From Nemopilema nomurai (taxonomy: Eukaryota > Cnidaria > Scyphozoa > Rhizostomeae > Rhizostomatidae): a stretch of DNA of 64,000 nt. The DNA lies in contig ML133383.1 in NCBI GenBank assembly GCA_003864495.1, positions 6,060,880-6,124,879 of the forward strand, given 5' to 3'. Shown here one piece after another: positions 12,962-25,820 of the stretch (position 1 is its first letter; every line of letters starts with the position of its first letter). The notes beneath the pieces were generated by a model, which was not told the origin of the DNA, did not search any database, and saw only the letters and a list, made by a program, of their open reading frames with translations. The position numbers and the translations under genes are program-made.

Positions 12962-15940
12962 GTCTATCTAGAAGAAAGAAACTGCGGATTACGAAGTTGC
13001 ATTGAATTTGAATTCAACACTTTAAACAATCAGCCTGCAGCTAAAATCATCAACTACTTAATTGCCAATATTTTGCTGACTTTGTAACTTATTTGTTGTA
13101 GACGAAGACAGAACTATATGACATAAAAGTCAATATTCTATAGCAATGAGAGAATCATTTGATACAGAATACTAAATCGCATCGAAACTACCCGTCAAAT
13201 TATTTCAGTGTGTTTCTCCAAGACGTAGGACTTTACAGATCGAGGACATTGGATTAATCTTCATGGGACCGAATAGTTACAATTGCTGCGCCACATTTTA
13301 GAGAAAACAGGCAAGCAATGATCCATCGAATCTTGTTGTTTTCAATGTTTTGATGTGCACAAGTTTTGGTTTTTGTGGGGTGTAAAAGTTGAGGCACATT
13401 CTAGATTATTGCAATAACGGTTGGCCGAAAGCCATGTTTCCGAAGAAACTTTATTCCGTTTTTTTGTATGGAATTTCCTGGCTAGCAATCCCAAGGGAAC
13501 TTAAAAATTGAGGCCCCAGAGGAACATTTTGGCATCGCGTGATCATCTTGAATTCGCATGCTTAAAGGCACGCCCTTTATTGTTACTGAATATTGAATAA
13601 AGGTTTATTGTTTCAATAAAGTTGTTCGCTGAGCGAGAAATTAAATGCGCCGTGAATAAGCGTTTCTACGACGCGTAAACACGTAAATAGCGAAGCAACA
13701 AGGGTATCAAACTCCTTTGCCCTCAATTCTCCTTACAATTAAAGAATGAAAGATAGGCTGGTTGACATCTTTTCGCGTTAAGCAGCAACCAAATTTTCAG
13801 CCGGCAGTTGTTGTCGATATTTTATTCGAAAAGTCACTGATCGAGGTGTTGTCAAACACAGCAACAGTAAATGGTTCCTAATATCAAGAGCAGTTCTACT
13901 TTTTGTAATTGATAGATGGGTCCGAGTGAAAAACACGATCTTCCACAAAGATATGTAACAAAACAACCCGAGCTGCATCGCGATCAAGTTTCGTTTGGAC
14001 AAAGGCGTGCTTCGCAACGGGTTTCTCAAACCTGTAACAAGATTTGAAACAAACCTCAGAGCTGCCACACATGCATAAGGCGGCTTCCTTATCCAACATG
14101 AACATTTAAATGGCGTCGTGATCTTATTCTTTTGCGTGTCCTTCGAGTGTCTTACGCTTATCCTTTGAGTGTCTCTTTATATTGGCAAGGGACATTTTTA
14201 GGCCCCCTCGAAGTTGTTCGAAAAGGCAGCACTAGAATAGACATTGATTTTATGTTGAATGAAATAAGATTATCAGAACTTACTGTTTTCGTATAAATAT
14301 GGTCCGTGAGCTTCCCGGCGAGCCACACGAAAGTTGGCCTTCGTTGAAGTACGATGCGAAGGTAAGTCACCGCACGTGCAGAATGCGGCAAGCAAATAAC
14401 CAGCAAGCAAATAACCTGTAGCGGTTTGCGAGATCGCAAGTTATTTGCCAAAATGTTGGGGGCGGGTTAAAAACTCGGCACGGAACAAGCATCCTTCTAG
14501 CATCTCACCTCAATCAGTTTAGAATCAGCCAATCATCCACATTAAAGAGGCATGCGACTACAAAAGCATACTCATTGGCGCTTAATATGTGTGAGCTTAC
14601 TGTTACATTTTGATTTGTGTAAAATCGTTTGTTTTATTGGCTTGCAGCTGAACTGTCTGGCTGCAAAGTGCGTTTTGCATATTTGTTTGCTTTCTTCTTT
14701 ACTATTTGTCATATTGTGCTTGCGCAATTTTTCCGCATCAGTATCTACTGTTTTTCTGTTAATAACGCAATACCAGCACCGCCGAACAGTTGGAGGGGGG
14801 GGGGGGGGGGTTGGTTTGGGGATAAGGCGGGCTCATAAGGCGGAATCCCGAAATTTTTTTAGGACCACGCCCTTTTCAATGACAAGAAGGTTTGGTCCTG
14901 AATAGTGGCTTTTATTGAACTGGAGACATTATACAGGGCTAACATGCAGGTTATAAGGCTCTTTTTAGTACATTTCCAAAATGTTTCCACCCCCGTCTTT
15001 TATAAATAAAGACTATTTCAAAAATGTTTTAAACATATGCTGCAGCAAACAGGATGTGTCAAAATTGACATTTTTGCTTTTTATTATCACAGGATACCTA
15101 ACTTTCATGTATAATGGCTTAAATTGCTTTCAGAATAATTGCTTTGCGAAATGGCCCCATATGGAATTTCAAGGGAAAGGGAATGAAGAGAAAGGATTAC
15201 CCGCAGATTTTACGGTATGTAAGTCGCTTTGTCCCACTATAGTACCAGTACACTCGATAACCGACAACGCACCGACATTGGTGGGAGATGCACCGACAAA
15301 CAGTGCATCTGTCAAGTTGGGACAACATTGTTCCTTGTTCCAGTCATCGAAAATCAAACATCGAGCATGGTCAAAGAAAGCCACTTTATAGTAATTGAAA
15401 ACGCAGAACTACATATCTCATGAAAATTACAACCTGTACTGTTGGTTGAAATTAGATCAAGTGCACAACTCCATTGATTACTGTTACAATGCAAGAATTT
15501 GACACACTATGCCATTCTCGGGCGTACTGGATGTTGCATACAACTTACTCTCAACGCATGAATGGATGCGATACATTTCTTTAGAAACAAAAGAAAGATA
15601 CAGTAGAGCTAACGTATAAAAACAGGATGAAACTCGTTATATGGATTTCTGTTATTAAAAAAAATTGATGTCTCGTTTCCATCAAGAAAGCATCTGCTTA
15701 CGAGGCAATGTAACATTTCAATTTCTTTCGTTGGCAGATACAAGGGCCTTATCTGACTGCTGTTCTGTTAAATTTGTTTTGTTGAAATTTGTTGAATTAG
15801 CTAAGAAGTTTCTCGGTTAAACATTTACCACCCTTCCTTAAGTACATGACATTAAAATCACAGAAGGTACGGAGTTCGTGTCTTGCAAAGGCCTATCTGA
15901 TAATATTGTTGTTCTCGTTGGTTCTTCGCAGTAACTGAAG
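12962..15940. other. Spacer between the two cysteine-rich genes
   Basis: About 3 kb containing the upstream region of gene 1 and the downstream region of gene 2. Visible content: an 18-bp G run near 14793, and a minus-strand stretch at about 15170-15395 that reads like plausible protein (DHARCLIFDDWNKEQCCP) but has no recognisable relative and no convincing splice partners. No third cysteine-rich copy is visible. Confidence 0.5.
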
Positions 15941-17157
15941 CTAAAAAGCAGTAGCCGTTAAAAGGAAAAGGGAGAAAAGCCCCAAAATCGTCAATGCCCT
16001 GTTACTATGAGCAGATCCCGTCGAGAAAGGATCATCCACATAGACTGGGCCGGTACAATTCGGGCAAGATCCCAAAAACCCACACACACTGCCTTTAGCA
16101 CACGTCAAAGTACAGCGACCCTTTTGACAGGACACTCTAGCTTGTGACGTAGATTTTCCGCATTTAACATTGCAAGAGCCTTCAGAACAGTCAACTTCCG
16201 TATAAAAACTTTTCACAGTGATTTCGCAGCCACCACCATGGCATCTTGGGTAGCATTGGGTGTTTTGGCCACTGCTTTCACAATTCAGTTTGCAGCCTTT
16301 CTTTTTACACTTGAGATGACAATTTTTTGCAACACATTTCATGTCAGGACAGCTTTCCTCGCAACTAAGGCTGCAGAGAGACTGAAAAAATAGGAGAAAC
16401 TTTGTATACTATAACATTACGACAAGATAAAGATTCAGTAATTAAAAGATTCCTAAAAATTGACTATTTTGGCACATACAGTAGCTTTCCTGAATGGGCA
16501 TGTTGTTGAAGCTCAAGAGCCTGAAACAGAGGTAAAACTTTCATTTTTTTCTTGGCAAGGTAAATCATCCAACATCCTGCTAGAAGCGACTTTTCTGAAT
16601 CTGCAAAGTTTCAACCAGCTTTCAATTTTGTGAACCATCTGCCAATGCTGCCATGCAGTCAATATTGCCTATTTAGAACTTTTTCCTTCAATGAGCTAGC
16701 AGAGGTGCCCGCTTTCTAGGCCAGCAGAGAAGCACATATCACAAAGCAATTAACCATAACTTTATTACATCAACTTTTATTAAAGTCAAATTTAACAAAA
16801 TTGTATCATCGAGCTTGTAAACAGAAATGTATCATCAAATTTTAAATGAAGATGGAAACTAAATCAACAGCGAGCTCCTATATAGCTTCATACGCCACTT
16901 ACTTGCTGAGGGGTGGTACCAGGGACATCGCAACTCAACTTCGCGCAGCCACCATTGACACAGTCTGATTCACAGCCGGCAGTGGAGCTGCAGGCCATCT
17001 TGCAGTCGCTGGTGTAGCAATATTGTTTGCAGACGGATGACGTGTTTGTACATGTCTGAAGGTCGCAGACACTAGCGGTGCAGTTTTGGACGATGGCAGC
17101 ACTTGTGTGGTGCAGTGAGAAAAACAAAGTGGTCATGCCGATGATAAGAGACTTCAT
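15941..17157 (-). CDS. Secreted, cysteine-rich, probably GPI-anchored protein 2 (231 aa), paralogue of gene 1
   Basis: Same architecture as the gene at 12016-12961. Exons 16903-17157 (85 aa) and 15941-16381 (146 aa) are joined in phase 0 at the equivalent position. Signal peptide MKSLIIGMTTLFFSLHHTSA. The exon-1 block is again NCTASVC...TC...C.QYCYTSDC...C. Exon 2 starts LCSLSCEESCPDM, has QCYPRCHGGGCE centrally and CPNCTGPVYVDDPF before a hydrophobic tail (ALTILGLFSLFLLTATAF), compatible with GPI anchoring. Cysteine spacing is nearly the same as in gene 1 while residues between have diverged widely, so the duplication is old and the disulphide frame is selected. A 3' splice site directly before the ATG (TTTCAG then TTCCCAAG) suggests a separate 5' UTR exon. 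No function is assigned. Confidence 0.85.
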
Positions 17158-18170
17158 CTTGGGAACTGAAATCAAGCAAGATAGATCAGGTGTTGTGGCT
17201 GGGACGTCAGATAAAACTTTGCTGAGTTGTGTCTTAATTATGCAGACCATACAGCGCATGCATTTCTACTGGTGCTGAGGGCCATGCTCAAGAGATATGC
17301 AATCTATGAGGCCTAGTGAACAAAAGAGTTTTCAAAAAGTTACAATCCCTTCTAAGAGCTGATAGTTCGTGGTCAGACGAATAAAGAAAGATTCAATACT
17401 GACATCAGCAGAAAGCGAGGGCGTTTGGGAATCTTTAACGATGTGGGAGGGTACTTTCCGCTTTACAAATCATAGTACATAACCGTTTAGAGTCTGAACT
17501 TTCTCTCTTTTACCTAAAGGCTATGAGATTGAAAATTGTATGAAAAATTGAAAAGAAGCAGACGTGGAACCGCGAGATTTCATAGATTTCAAAGGATCTC
17601 TCTACAAGGCCAAGCTGAAACAATTTGTAGATCCATTGCTCTGCCAAAGAAACCTTTTGTGGTTTATGCGGTTTGCATGTGCTCCATTTCAGATAGCAAG
17701 AACTCTTTATAAGTCTAGTTAATGCCCACTATTAGATCAACCAACTACAACCCAGCATGATTTCCCATTTCAAATTTACTGCCAAACAAAAAAGCCACAA
17801 AACCCACAAAAAGACAGATAAAGATACAAGTTCACGCTGGAAAAACTTTGAAGCTATACCAGTGTAACGTGTTTTGTTAATTAATTGTGTTGCGTGCACT
17901 ATCTCTGATTAATCTTAATATTGTTAACAACTACGTATTGTCTTATGTTAATGTGTCGTTTCCGTTATTGTGATCTTGTTCATTGTGTAGAGTGACGTAT
18001 TATTGTTTATTGTCATCTTCGATTTTGCTACCATTAGTCAGTCTTGGTGAAATCGAATTGAGATGAGTAGTTCTATTGACTGTGCTGTTGTCTTACGTGG
18101 CTTAGACATTAAAGGTGATGGACCCGTTCATGGCAATTTAATACCACTAAGGGTAGAAAAATATTCAAAT

Positions 18171-18643
18171 TTACTACCGCTTAAGGTTGTGAAAGTTAAT
18201 ATGATTGGCTTGCCTTTCAGAAAGTTTGATAAAATGAATTTTTGCTAGTATGATTCTTTAAGGACAGAAATTAACCGGTTTTTTACTCTCCCTGCATTAA
18301 ACGGGGTTAAACAATTTATCATCAATGCCTAACCATTGACCATACTGTCATTTTGTGTAAGTTTCCAGCACGTATTGGATTACTCTAGTTAGCGAATGAT
18401 TTACAAAAATCATGGGTTGTTGGTTAGGGGTGTTGTGTATTGTGCTATCAAATTAACAGGATGATCTCATTTCGTTCTTTTCTGTTCTGATTCTCATATT
18501 CTTAGTGCGGTACTATTTCAAAGTCTTTTTCTATCTTACATCTGCTATACGATAGCACTCTTGTTTCTGGAAGAGTCGACCTATTGTTATTGCTGCTTAC
18601 GGGAAAAGTTACTACCGCTTAGGCCAAAAGTTACTACCGCTAA
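18171..18643. repeat. Dispersed copies of the motif TTACTACCGCTTA
   Basis: Copies at 18171-18183 and 18609-18621 are identical over 13 bp. A third at 18631 shares TTACTACCGCT and continues AAGGG. A partial inverted form (TAAGGGTAG) lies at about 18148. They may be subterminal motifs of a decayed element; no clear ends or target duplication can be defined. Confidence 0.35.
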
Positions 18644-19734
18644 GGGTTTAGAGTTTTGCAACATTATGGTACATCAACGTGATCTGCTAAGTCAACCCTC
18701 CCCCACCCTCCTGGGCCTTTGAGTTAGGCAAGGGTTATTGCTCTAAGCCCCTTGCCTGTATTGTCGGAGAGAGCACGATGCAAATTTTTATGGGGTACGA
18801 AATGCGGTGCGGATCTAAGTTGGCTCCAACATACGCGCGTTACCGGCTCAAAATGCGCTCTAGGCCGAAATGAAGCACAACAAAAACGGGCTCCTCAAAT
18901 TCCAAAATCTCTAGTACCGTGCCCGAGTAGAAAACAAACTCTTCGGTAAAATATTGGAAAAGTCTAGAAACATGTGAAACGGCCAGTCTCGTTGAGGACG
19001 AAGATGCGTCTCTCAACAGGCCTTCAAAAACCTTCAATTAACATTGGATGCCGTTGGATACGAAGTCTAGAACTGCCTCACACATGCATCAGGCGGCACC
19101 AACTTCTTAGTGGCCTTCGACAATAAACCCCTTTATGAGTCTGCAAGGGATGTTGCTAGGCCATATGCCAGAAAGCATCGCATATAAGACTTTGAGCTTG
19201 TGTAAAACAATACTTACTGTCTTCGCGTCAATGCTTCTCTTGTCGGCGGTTTAAAAAAGCCAGAATGACACAAACTTAATAGGCCGAGTGTGTGCAGCAC
19301 GGCAAGTAAATAACCTGCTGCATCAATTGTTTTATCCAGTGTCTGACCGGGGGGCAAGTGGGCTGCCTGCTTGCATTGCCATCTCAATCATGCCGTGCAG
19401 ATTACGGTTAAGCCCAAGGTCAAAATCATCCTCTTGGATGAACCCCCGCCTAAACTCACAATATTATGAAAAGCAAACGATTCAAACTTCGAAATGCAAA
19501 AAAATGTTCGCCTAAAAGACCGTCAAAACCAGATGGAAAAATCATCTTCCAACGAAAAGTTTCCAGCCGCCTCTTTCTACCCCTTTTCTATGAAGAACTG
19601 TTCAACAAAACTCTTTCAGGCAACCAGGGTCGTTGATAGACGGCCCGGGCCCCGGAGCCAAGCTCTGGGGCGGGCCCTTTTGCGCCGCAGTCGAAATATT
19701 TAACTGTAAGACCTATATTTTTACCCGACCTTTA

Positions 19735-20062
19735 GGCCGTTTAAAAATATTTTTCCGATCTTCCAGACTACGTAAAACAGTTAGACATACGTTTAAACTT
19801 CTAAATAAACTTTAAATGAAGTTTGTAGTTTGATAGTGGCGAAAGTTATTAAGTGTAAACTGAAGGGCTGTTTTGCCCAAAATCGAAATTTCACTAGTTT
19901 TCAAACGCCGTCGTGATATTAAAATATTTTTTACGATCTTGCAGACTATAAACAACAGTTAGACCTACGTTTACACTTCTAAAGAAACTTAAAACGAAAT
20001 TTGTAGCTTGCGTCTGGCGAAAGTTATTAAATGTAAACTGTGCGGTTGTTTTGGTACGAATC
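19735..20062. repeat. Diverged tandem duplication, two copies of about 150 bp
   Basis: 19735-19885 and 19907-20062 share blocks in the same order: AAAATATTTTT, CGATCTT, CAGACTA, ACAGTTAGAC, TACGTTTA, TGGCGAAAGTTATTAA, TGTAAACTG and a final TGTTTTG. Identity by eye is roughly 80 percent. No coding content recognised. Confidence 0.6.
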
Positions 20063-22837
20063 GTCAGGCCTATATGAGACAATCCAGCGTTTGCAGTGTT
20101 TGTTTTCCAGACTTAGGTCTCACGATAGCCAAAACAACTGTTTCTGAACATAAACACCTTACCTCCAATAAAGAAACCTTTTCGCTGAATAAATTCGGTA
20201 CTTTTGTGTCTAGAACGTTTCTCTTCGGCTGCAATCTGTCTTTTTTCGGTGAATTTTCTATGCAGAAGTCACTCGTGTGCTAGATTTGCAAAAACTAGAT
20301 TTGAAAAAACTATGCTAGATTTTAAATCGAGGTAACCCTACTTGAGAATGAGGCCAACGCATGCTCAGAATATAAAAAATGGAGCTGCAATTTAGCCTTA
20401 TTGACAACCCAGCATACAAAAGAGAAATTTAGATCAATGGTTTGATTGCCAAATTTCTCCATTTGGCAGTTTTTCAAAGCCCCTTGGCCATTATAAATTA
20501 GTTTGCTCGAAGAAGCTAAATTTGGCTGAATTCTAGCTGCATGTTGCAAAAAAGAAGAAAATGGTAAGGTAAAAGAATTATTTCACCGATAATTTCCAAA
20601 ACTTTCTAAAATGATTTCAAAATTTCAAATGATGAACGGTGAAACAAAGTTAAAGATAACAGACAGTTCTAGATAAAGACAAGTGAAAACATTTTTAATC
20701 TAAAAATCAAATTTGATTACGTTATCACCCATCTCTTTGTATGCAGCGTTTAGCTGACTTTATTTGGCTGCCATCTATTCTAAACAACTGGCAAAGTCCT
20801 GAAGGTGGCAAGCCGCAATTTACTCCAAAAATGAAATCACAGATGCTGGTGCAAAGTGTTCGCGTTTGGTCAAGATAGCCAATGGATCAATAGCAACAAC
20901 GATTCTTTTAAATAATATCAGAATTATGCCAGAGTAATGCTAGATTCCAAATTATGCAATATATTATGCTAAATGACGATATTTGGCCAATATTATGCTA
21001 ATATAATGCTAGATCAGGTCACACTGGCACCAGCCCCGAGGGTCGTGGCTAGAACGGGACTAGAGGACTTGCCCTATTCGTAAACGTAACGATTTAGAGA
21101 AGACTTCAATAAACAATAGAATACAAAACCGTGCTACATAAAATATAAATTTATGTTTGACCATAGAAGATAAAGCACCATCTAAAAGAACAAACGGGTT
21201 CCTAGCAGAACTGCTACTAATGGGTTTACTAGCGTAAACTTTCAAAACATTTTCGAACCTCTTTTTGCAAAAGGTTGGGGAGGACCAGAGTCCCTGTTAT
21301 GTAGCATTCTCGTGTAAATATTACACTCAATGGAATGTTCCTCCCAGCTACCACCCAGGAGCTCATCATTATTAAACTGCTGTAGCCTTGAGAGGGATCT
21401 TTTAAATGCTTCTTTATTTTAGCATCTTAGTTTAATTACTTTGTAACTTTTTCTGAAGTCTTCTGAAATATATCACATAAAACCAAAAATACATTACGGG
21501 CAGAAAACCAAAATATCGGTTTTGGTCTTTAGGCTCAGTCTCTTCTCGAAGCGAGACGTAAAAATAAACTAAATTGAGATTATGCTTTGGAGATCAAGCT
21601 GTACACATAGATTATCTTGCTTGAAAATAGCATACGACTGAAGCCTCGAGTTCTGAAGATTATTAATACTTCTTTACTGTCCATTGCTTATTTCTTATGT
21701 TTCTTATAAAAAAGGCTGGGATTATGCATTAACTTCGAATTGTACAAATGTTCCTATTTCTTTCTTAGGCGTTTCGATCGATATTTTATGCTACACTCTA
21801 AAGAACATGCATTATTTACAAACCCACACTTTCTACAATTGCAGTTCCACAATTTCAATTTGCATCTCAACAAGTTGAGTCAGATCCACGCTAATTTTAG
21901 GCCCTAGTCGTACTCTATTCAACAAGGGCTACCGAGAGCTAGGTCTTGCCCTTGACAATATATTGCCCCGCGCCTACCTCAACCATTTCCTCAATTTTCA
22001 AGGAGGAGAGTAGAGGTCATTTCAAGATAGCTGTCGAAAAATAGAATAGGTTTTTCCTGTGACATCTGCTGTTCAGCACTAAGTTTTGTCTCTGCTACTC
22101 AAATGTATAAATTTCTTCTCCCATTTCATCTTTTTAGATTTTCAGCTTGCTGTTCTTGCTTAACATAACATCTATCTAATATTTTCTAATTCAAACTTTT
22201 TTTGTTCATCGCACGATTATTGGTTTTGTTTTTGAAACTTTTGTTTGTTTTGTTTTTGATATCTCCCGCAGGTTCTCAATAGAAATCCCCATTGTAATGG
22301 CGATAAAGTATATATACTTACTGCTTCACAGCAAAATCCACTTTAATTCTTAATCAAAGGCTTTATTCTTTTGACAAAAGTGTGTACAGTCTTTTTTCAT
22401 AAGAAAATAAGTTTTTCAGCTAATTTACTGCTGGCTTGCTCTTTTCATTGTTTATGTTCCAAGGTGAACAAAGTGCAGATTGCAGTGTCTTGACACTGTC
22501 TTGTCTTGACTGTCTTGCAGTGAACGATGTTATCAATGTCAGGCCATGTGTGATTGCCGGACCTAATTCACCCGTTCTCAGAGGAGGGCACTAACTAGAG
22601 TAATATGTTTGGTTTGCACGTGAACAAGGCCGAATACAAATGAAATGCAAAAGGGCCAACACAGCAAATGTGAAAAACCCACAAATTATACAGCAATTGT
22701 TTAGAGTTCTAGAGTTTCAAATAGTGATCAAATTAAAGAATCAAAGCAGCAAGCCATCTAAAAAATCATTGTTTGTTTTATGTATTTGTTTTCCAAATTT
22801 GTGTTTAGTAAAATTCATTTATTTCATTCTTGTACGG

Positions 22838-22858
22838 CCAATCAGAAACCATGGCAAC
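22838..22858 (+). promoter_or_regulatory. CCAAT box and X-box-like half site upstream of the GT31 gene
   Basis: GGCCAATCAG (CCAAT at 22838-22842) is followed 6 bp later by CCATGGCAAC (22849-22858), a good match to one half of an RFX X-box. Both lie 75-95 bp before the start codon at 22934, a typical proximal promoter distance. Recognised by motif only. Confidence 0.35.
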
Positions 22859-22933
22859 GATCTGGTCGCATATGGCATTAAGCTTTCCCTGTCGTTTAAC
22901 ACGTAAAGAAGATTTGAATTTCACTTATCGAGC

Positions 22934-25820
22934 ATGGCCGGTCTAGAATCAGGCCAGGAAGCTAAATCTCCGACTGGAAGCAGCTGCTTATCCACTTACG
23001 GAACGAAAACCTTCAAATGGTTGCTTCTGCTGGCCGTATTTTACACCCTGTTAGCGCTCTCGTTGCTTTTGGCTAGTATTTCCAGTTGGTCGAAAGCAGA
23101 GAGCCTCATTGTCAACAGGGAACTTGCTGAAGAAGAATCCACTGTAGAGGACAAGAAGGCCAAACAGAACTTACTTCTGTTCATCGCAGTTCTCTCCAAA
23201 GGCGACGCGCTCAACAGACGGAGTGCAATCAGGTCTACATGGATGTCAAATTGCAAGAAGCACAATAAGATAACAGCTTGCCTGTTCTTCACCGACAAAA
23301 CTGAAACACTACCGAAAGAGAATAGAACGATAGTAGAAGAAGAATATCTGATTAATAAAGACATGGTTTTCATGCCATACACAGGTTTGTGTATTTATAT
23401 TGTTGTATATTTTAGGCGATATTATAAACTTCGGTAGGTCTGAACACATGGAGAACATCCGTTGACACTCTTTCGCTACTACTTTCCTAGTTTCCACGCT
23501 GATGCCATTTTTCTATTTCATGCCGTAATTCGGTATACCGAAAATATCGGTTTTAAAAAGAAAAGCTTAACACAACTTCTGCCCCTTTACTAACATGGGC
23601 TGAGCGCTTTTCCGTCTATTGTGAGATGACTGTTGTTCACTTAGATATTATAGCAATTCACACTTAGATTTTGACTGTTGCTTCCAGGAATAATTCTGAT
23701 TTCTTTAATTCTGAAACAAAAACGATGTCTGTCCAGTATCCAGAAGCTGATAAAGAATTCACGAAATTGTTCTTGGTTTTCTCTCACTCAAAAAAAGTCT
23801 TGCCAAAACGATTTCTATCGGTTCTCTCCATTTGATTGTTAGTGGCCAGTGTTTTGAAGTTTTGTATAACATCTTGGTTGGCGCACACTCGGAGATTAAC
23901 ACGAGACGTGTGAACACGCGAGATTGCCCAAATTACGACAAGCGTAACTAGGCTTCAAGGTGACGTCACCTAAGCCCATGATGCCCTGCTAGACACAAAC
24001 AACTCTTCGGGTGATTAGACCGTGATGCGATAACCATATGATTAAACAACACCTGGCCTAAAAATTGACTTGTTTGTTGTTGAAAATGCGGATAATGTAT
24101 ATATAGGTTTATTTGCAAATTGTCAACGTAAAGTTTAAGCTGGTGACCTTTATTCTTGAAAACGTTTGCAAAAGAGGCATACAATAAGAAATGTCTAGAA
24201 GCACAATGAAGTTATAACGTTTGGGGTCTTGTGTTCCAAAAGGCAATATTCACAATTATTGGGGCATTTTGTAACAGGGTAGGGTTGTGATGGCCAAATT
24301 GGCTGATTCTACCCCAGCCATTAAAAATATGAAAAATGCAGATAGATTTTACCTTGCAGAGCATTTGCAAAACGAAAGGTTGGTAAAAGTAGACTTCATA
24401 TGAGTATTCTCTTTTTTCCTCTTTATGCTAGGGCAGAAGTATTTCCTGTAAAACTAATATGGGACCATCATTAATATCATAATATCATAACCATCATACG
24501 GGGCATGCACAGGGCATTATGGGGAGCCCGTGGATGTCCAGGGCATAAGACACAGTTGATTGTAAAATTCATATTTGATCTAAGATAAACAAATGCTGCT
24601 CTTTTGTGAATATGGCTATGGCACGACCTTTTCACGTAAACAGTCTTCCGTTTTCTCGCAAAGGCAGTTCTCGTTGATCAGCTTAAAAAAAGCAAGTTAA
24701 TAATATATTTTCTCCTCAGATGTCAGTACAATGCAGGTAGATTCGGCTTTACGTGTTCGGGCAGCCAAAACATTTCCCCTATCAAATATTTTTCTCCTCT
24801 ATTATTGCTGTTTCCCAAAAGCGTTCGCCCATTCGACACACATACACATTCGAGACCACAAGATTGAATGGAATACTAACTGTAATGTTTTAATTTTTGC
24901 ATTGCAAGAACATATGTAGCTAAATGTCATGATAACATATATCGTTGCTAGAATATGTTTACGAGGTTTATGATAGCATAATGATAGCAAGGTCTCGTAC
25001 TTTTCTGTGTATCCCCATTCAGGTGGCAACTTTGTTTCAAACATTAATGAAAAGTGTTTTGACGGGATTTTACATTGTTGACGTCGATCCTGTGCGAGTT
25101 CATCTGCTTTGATATCCTTTTGCATTTTCAGGTGGAAACAACTTTGCGTTGCGTCTAGTATGGATGCTACAGTGGGCTTCCAATGCTTACGACTTTGACT
25201 TTTTTCTTCGCATGGATGATGATCATTACCTCTGTTTGGACCGCCTCGTTTACGAGCTGCCTCACAGACCGAGAAACTCGCTCTACTGGGGCTTCATTCA
25301 CTGCCGCGAAGACATAGTCAGGGTTGACGAGGGCTGGCTTATGTTGTCGAGTAACCTCGTTCACGAAGCGCTGTCCAAGCTCAACAACACACTGCCGTGT
25401 CACCCATTCGGAGACCAAGCCGTCGCCATGTGGATGCTCGACAGTCAGTTTAATGTCACCTACTTCTATGACAACGATCGCATCATCAATTTAGCCACGT
25501 CGTTCCATCTAGAGCAGTATTTGCGCCCAGATATCTGCCTGAAGTACATCAGCTTGCACGGGAGCTATCCGAAAGCTATGAAAATGTACTGGAACATGTC
25601 TTCCTACATTGAAAACGTAATGGCAAAGACGCCCATCCATTATGAAATTCCCCCCATACCACGATACGAAGATAGGTGTCCATTCTCCAACAAAATATTT
25701 GATGTGAACAAATTTTGGCCACAATTTAGATTCGCTACAAAGCCTTGTAAAGATGAACCAAAATGGGGCAACAGTGCTGAGGAGTTTCGCAGTCGAGAAA
25801 CTTACGGCGAAGATGACTGA
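22934..25820 (+). CDS. Golgi GT31 family beta-1,3-glycosyltransferase (beta-3-GalT-like)
   Basis: Type II Golgi enzyme transferring galactose or N-acetylhexosamine from a UDP-sugar. Exons 22934-23384 and 25132-25820, joined in phase 1, encode 379 residues. A cytosolic tail of about 36 residues precedes one membrane anchor (WLLLLAVFYTLLALSLLLAS) and a short stem. The catalytic domain follows with GT31 landmarks: LNRRSAIRSTWMSNC, FFLRMDDDHYL (the metal/UDP-binding DxD motif), LYWGF, and HPFGDQAVAMWM where most members have a PxGEDVYVG-like block. Four N-glycosylation sequons are visible (NRT, NNT, NVT, NMS). The C-terminus ends acidic, TYGEDD. Acceptor specificity cannot be read; B3GALT6-like and other beta-3-GalT subfamilies both remain possible. 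The 1.75-kb intron contains nothing else recognisable. Confidence 0.88.

Larger units (their letters stand above)
17158..22933. other. Gene-poor interval with scattered repeats
   Basis: 5.8 kb in which I find no gene. It holds a dispersed TTACTACCGCTTA motif (18171, 18609, 18631), a less AT-rich patch around 18750-19700 with short unassignable frames, a direct duplication at 19735-20062, and a cluster of ATTATGCTA-like repeats at about 20920-21015. The last 100 bp look like the promoter of the glycosyltransferase that follows. Confidence 0.6.

Noticed and set aside
15169..15391. Protein-like minus-strand stretch (DHARCLIFDDWNKEQCCP)
   Set aside because: No family match that I recognise and no in-phase neighbouring exon; kept only as a remark in the spacer entry.
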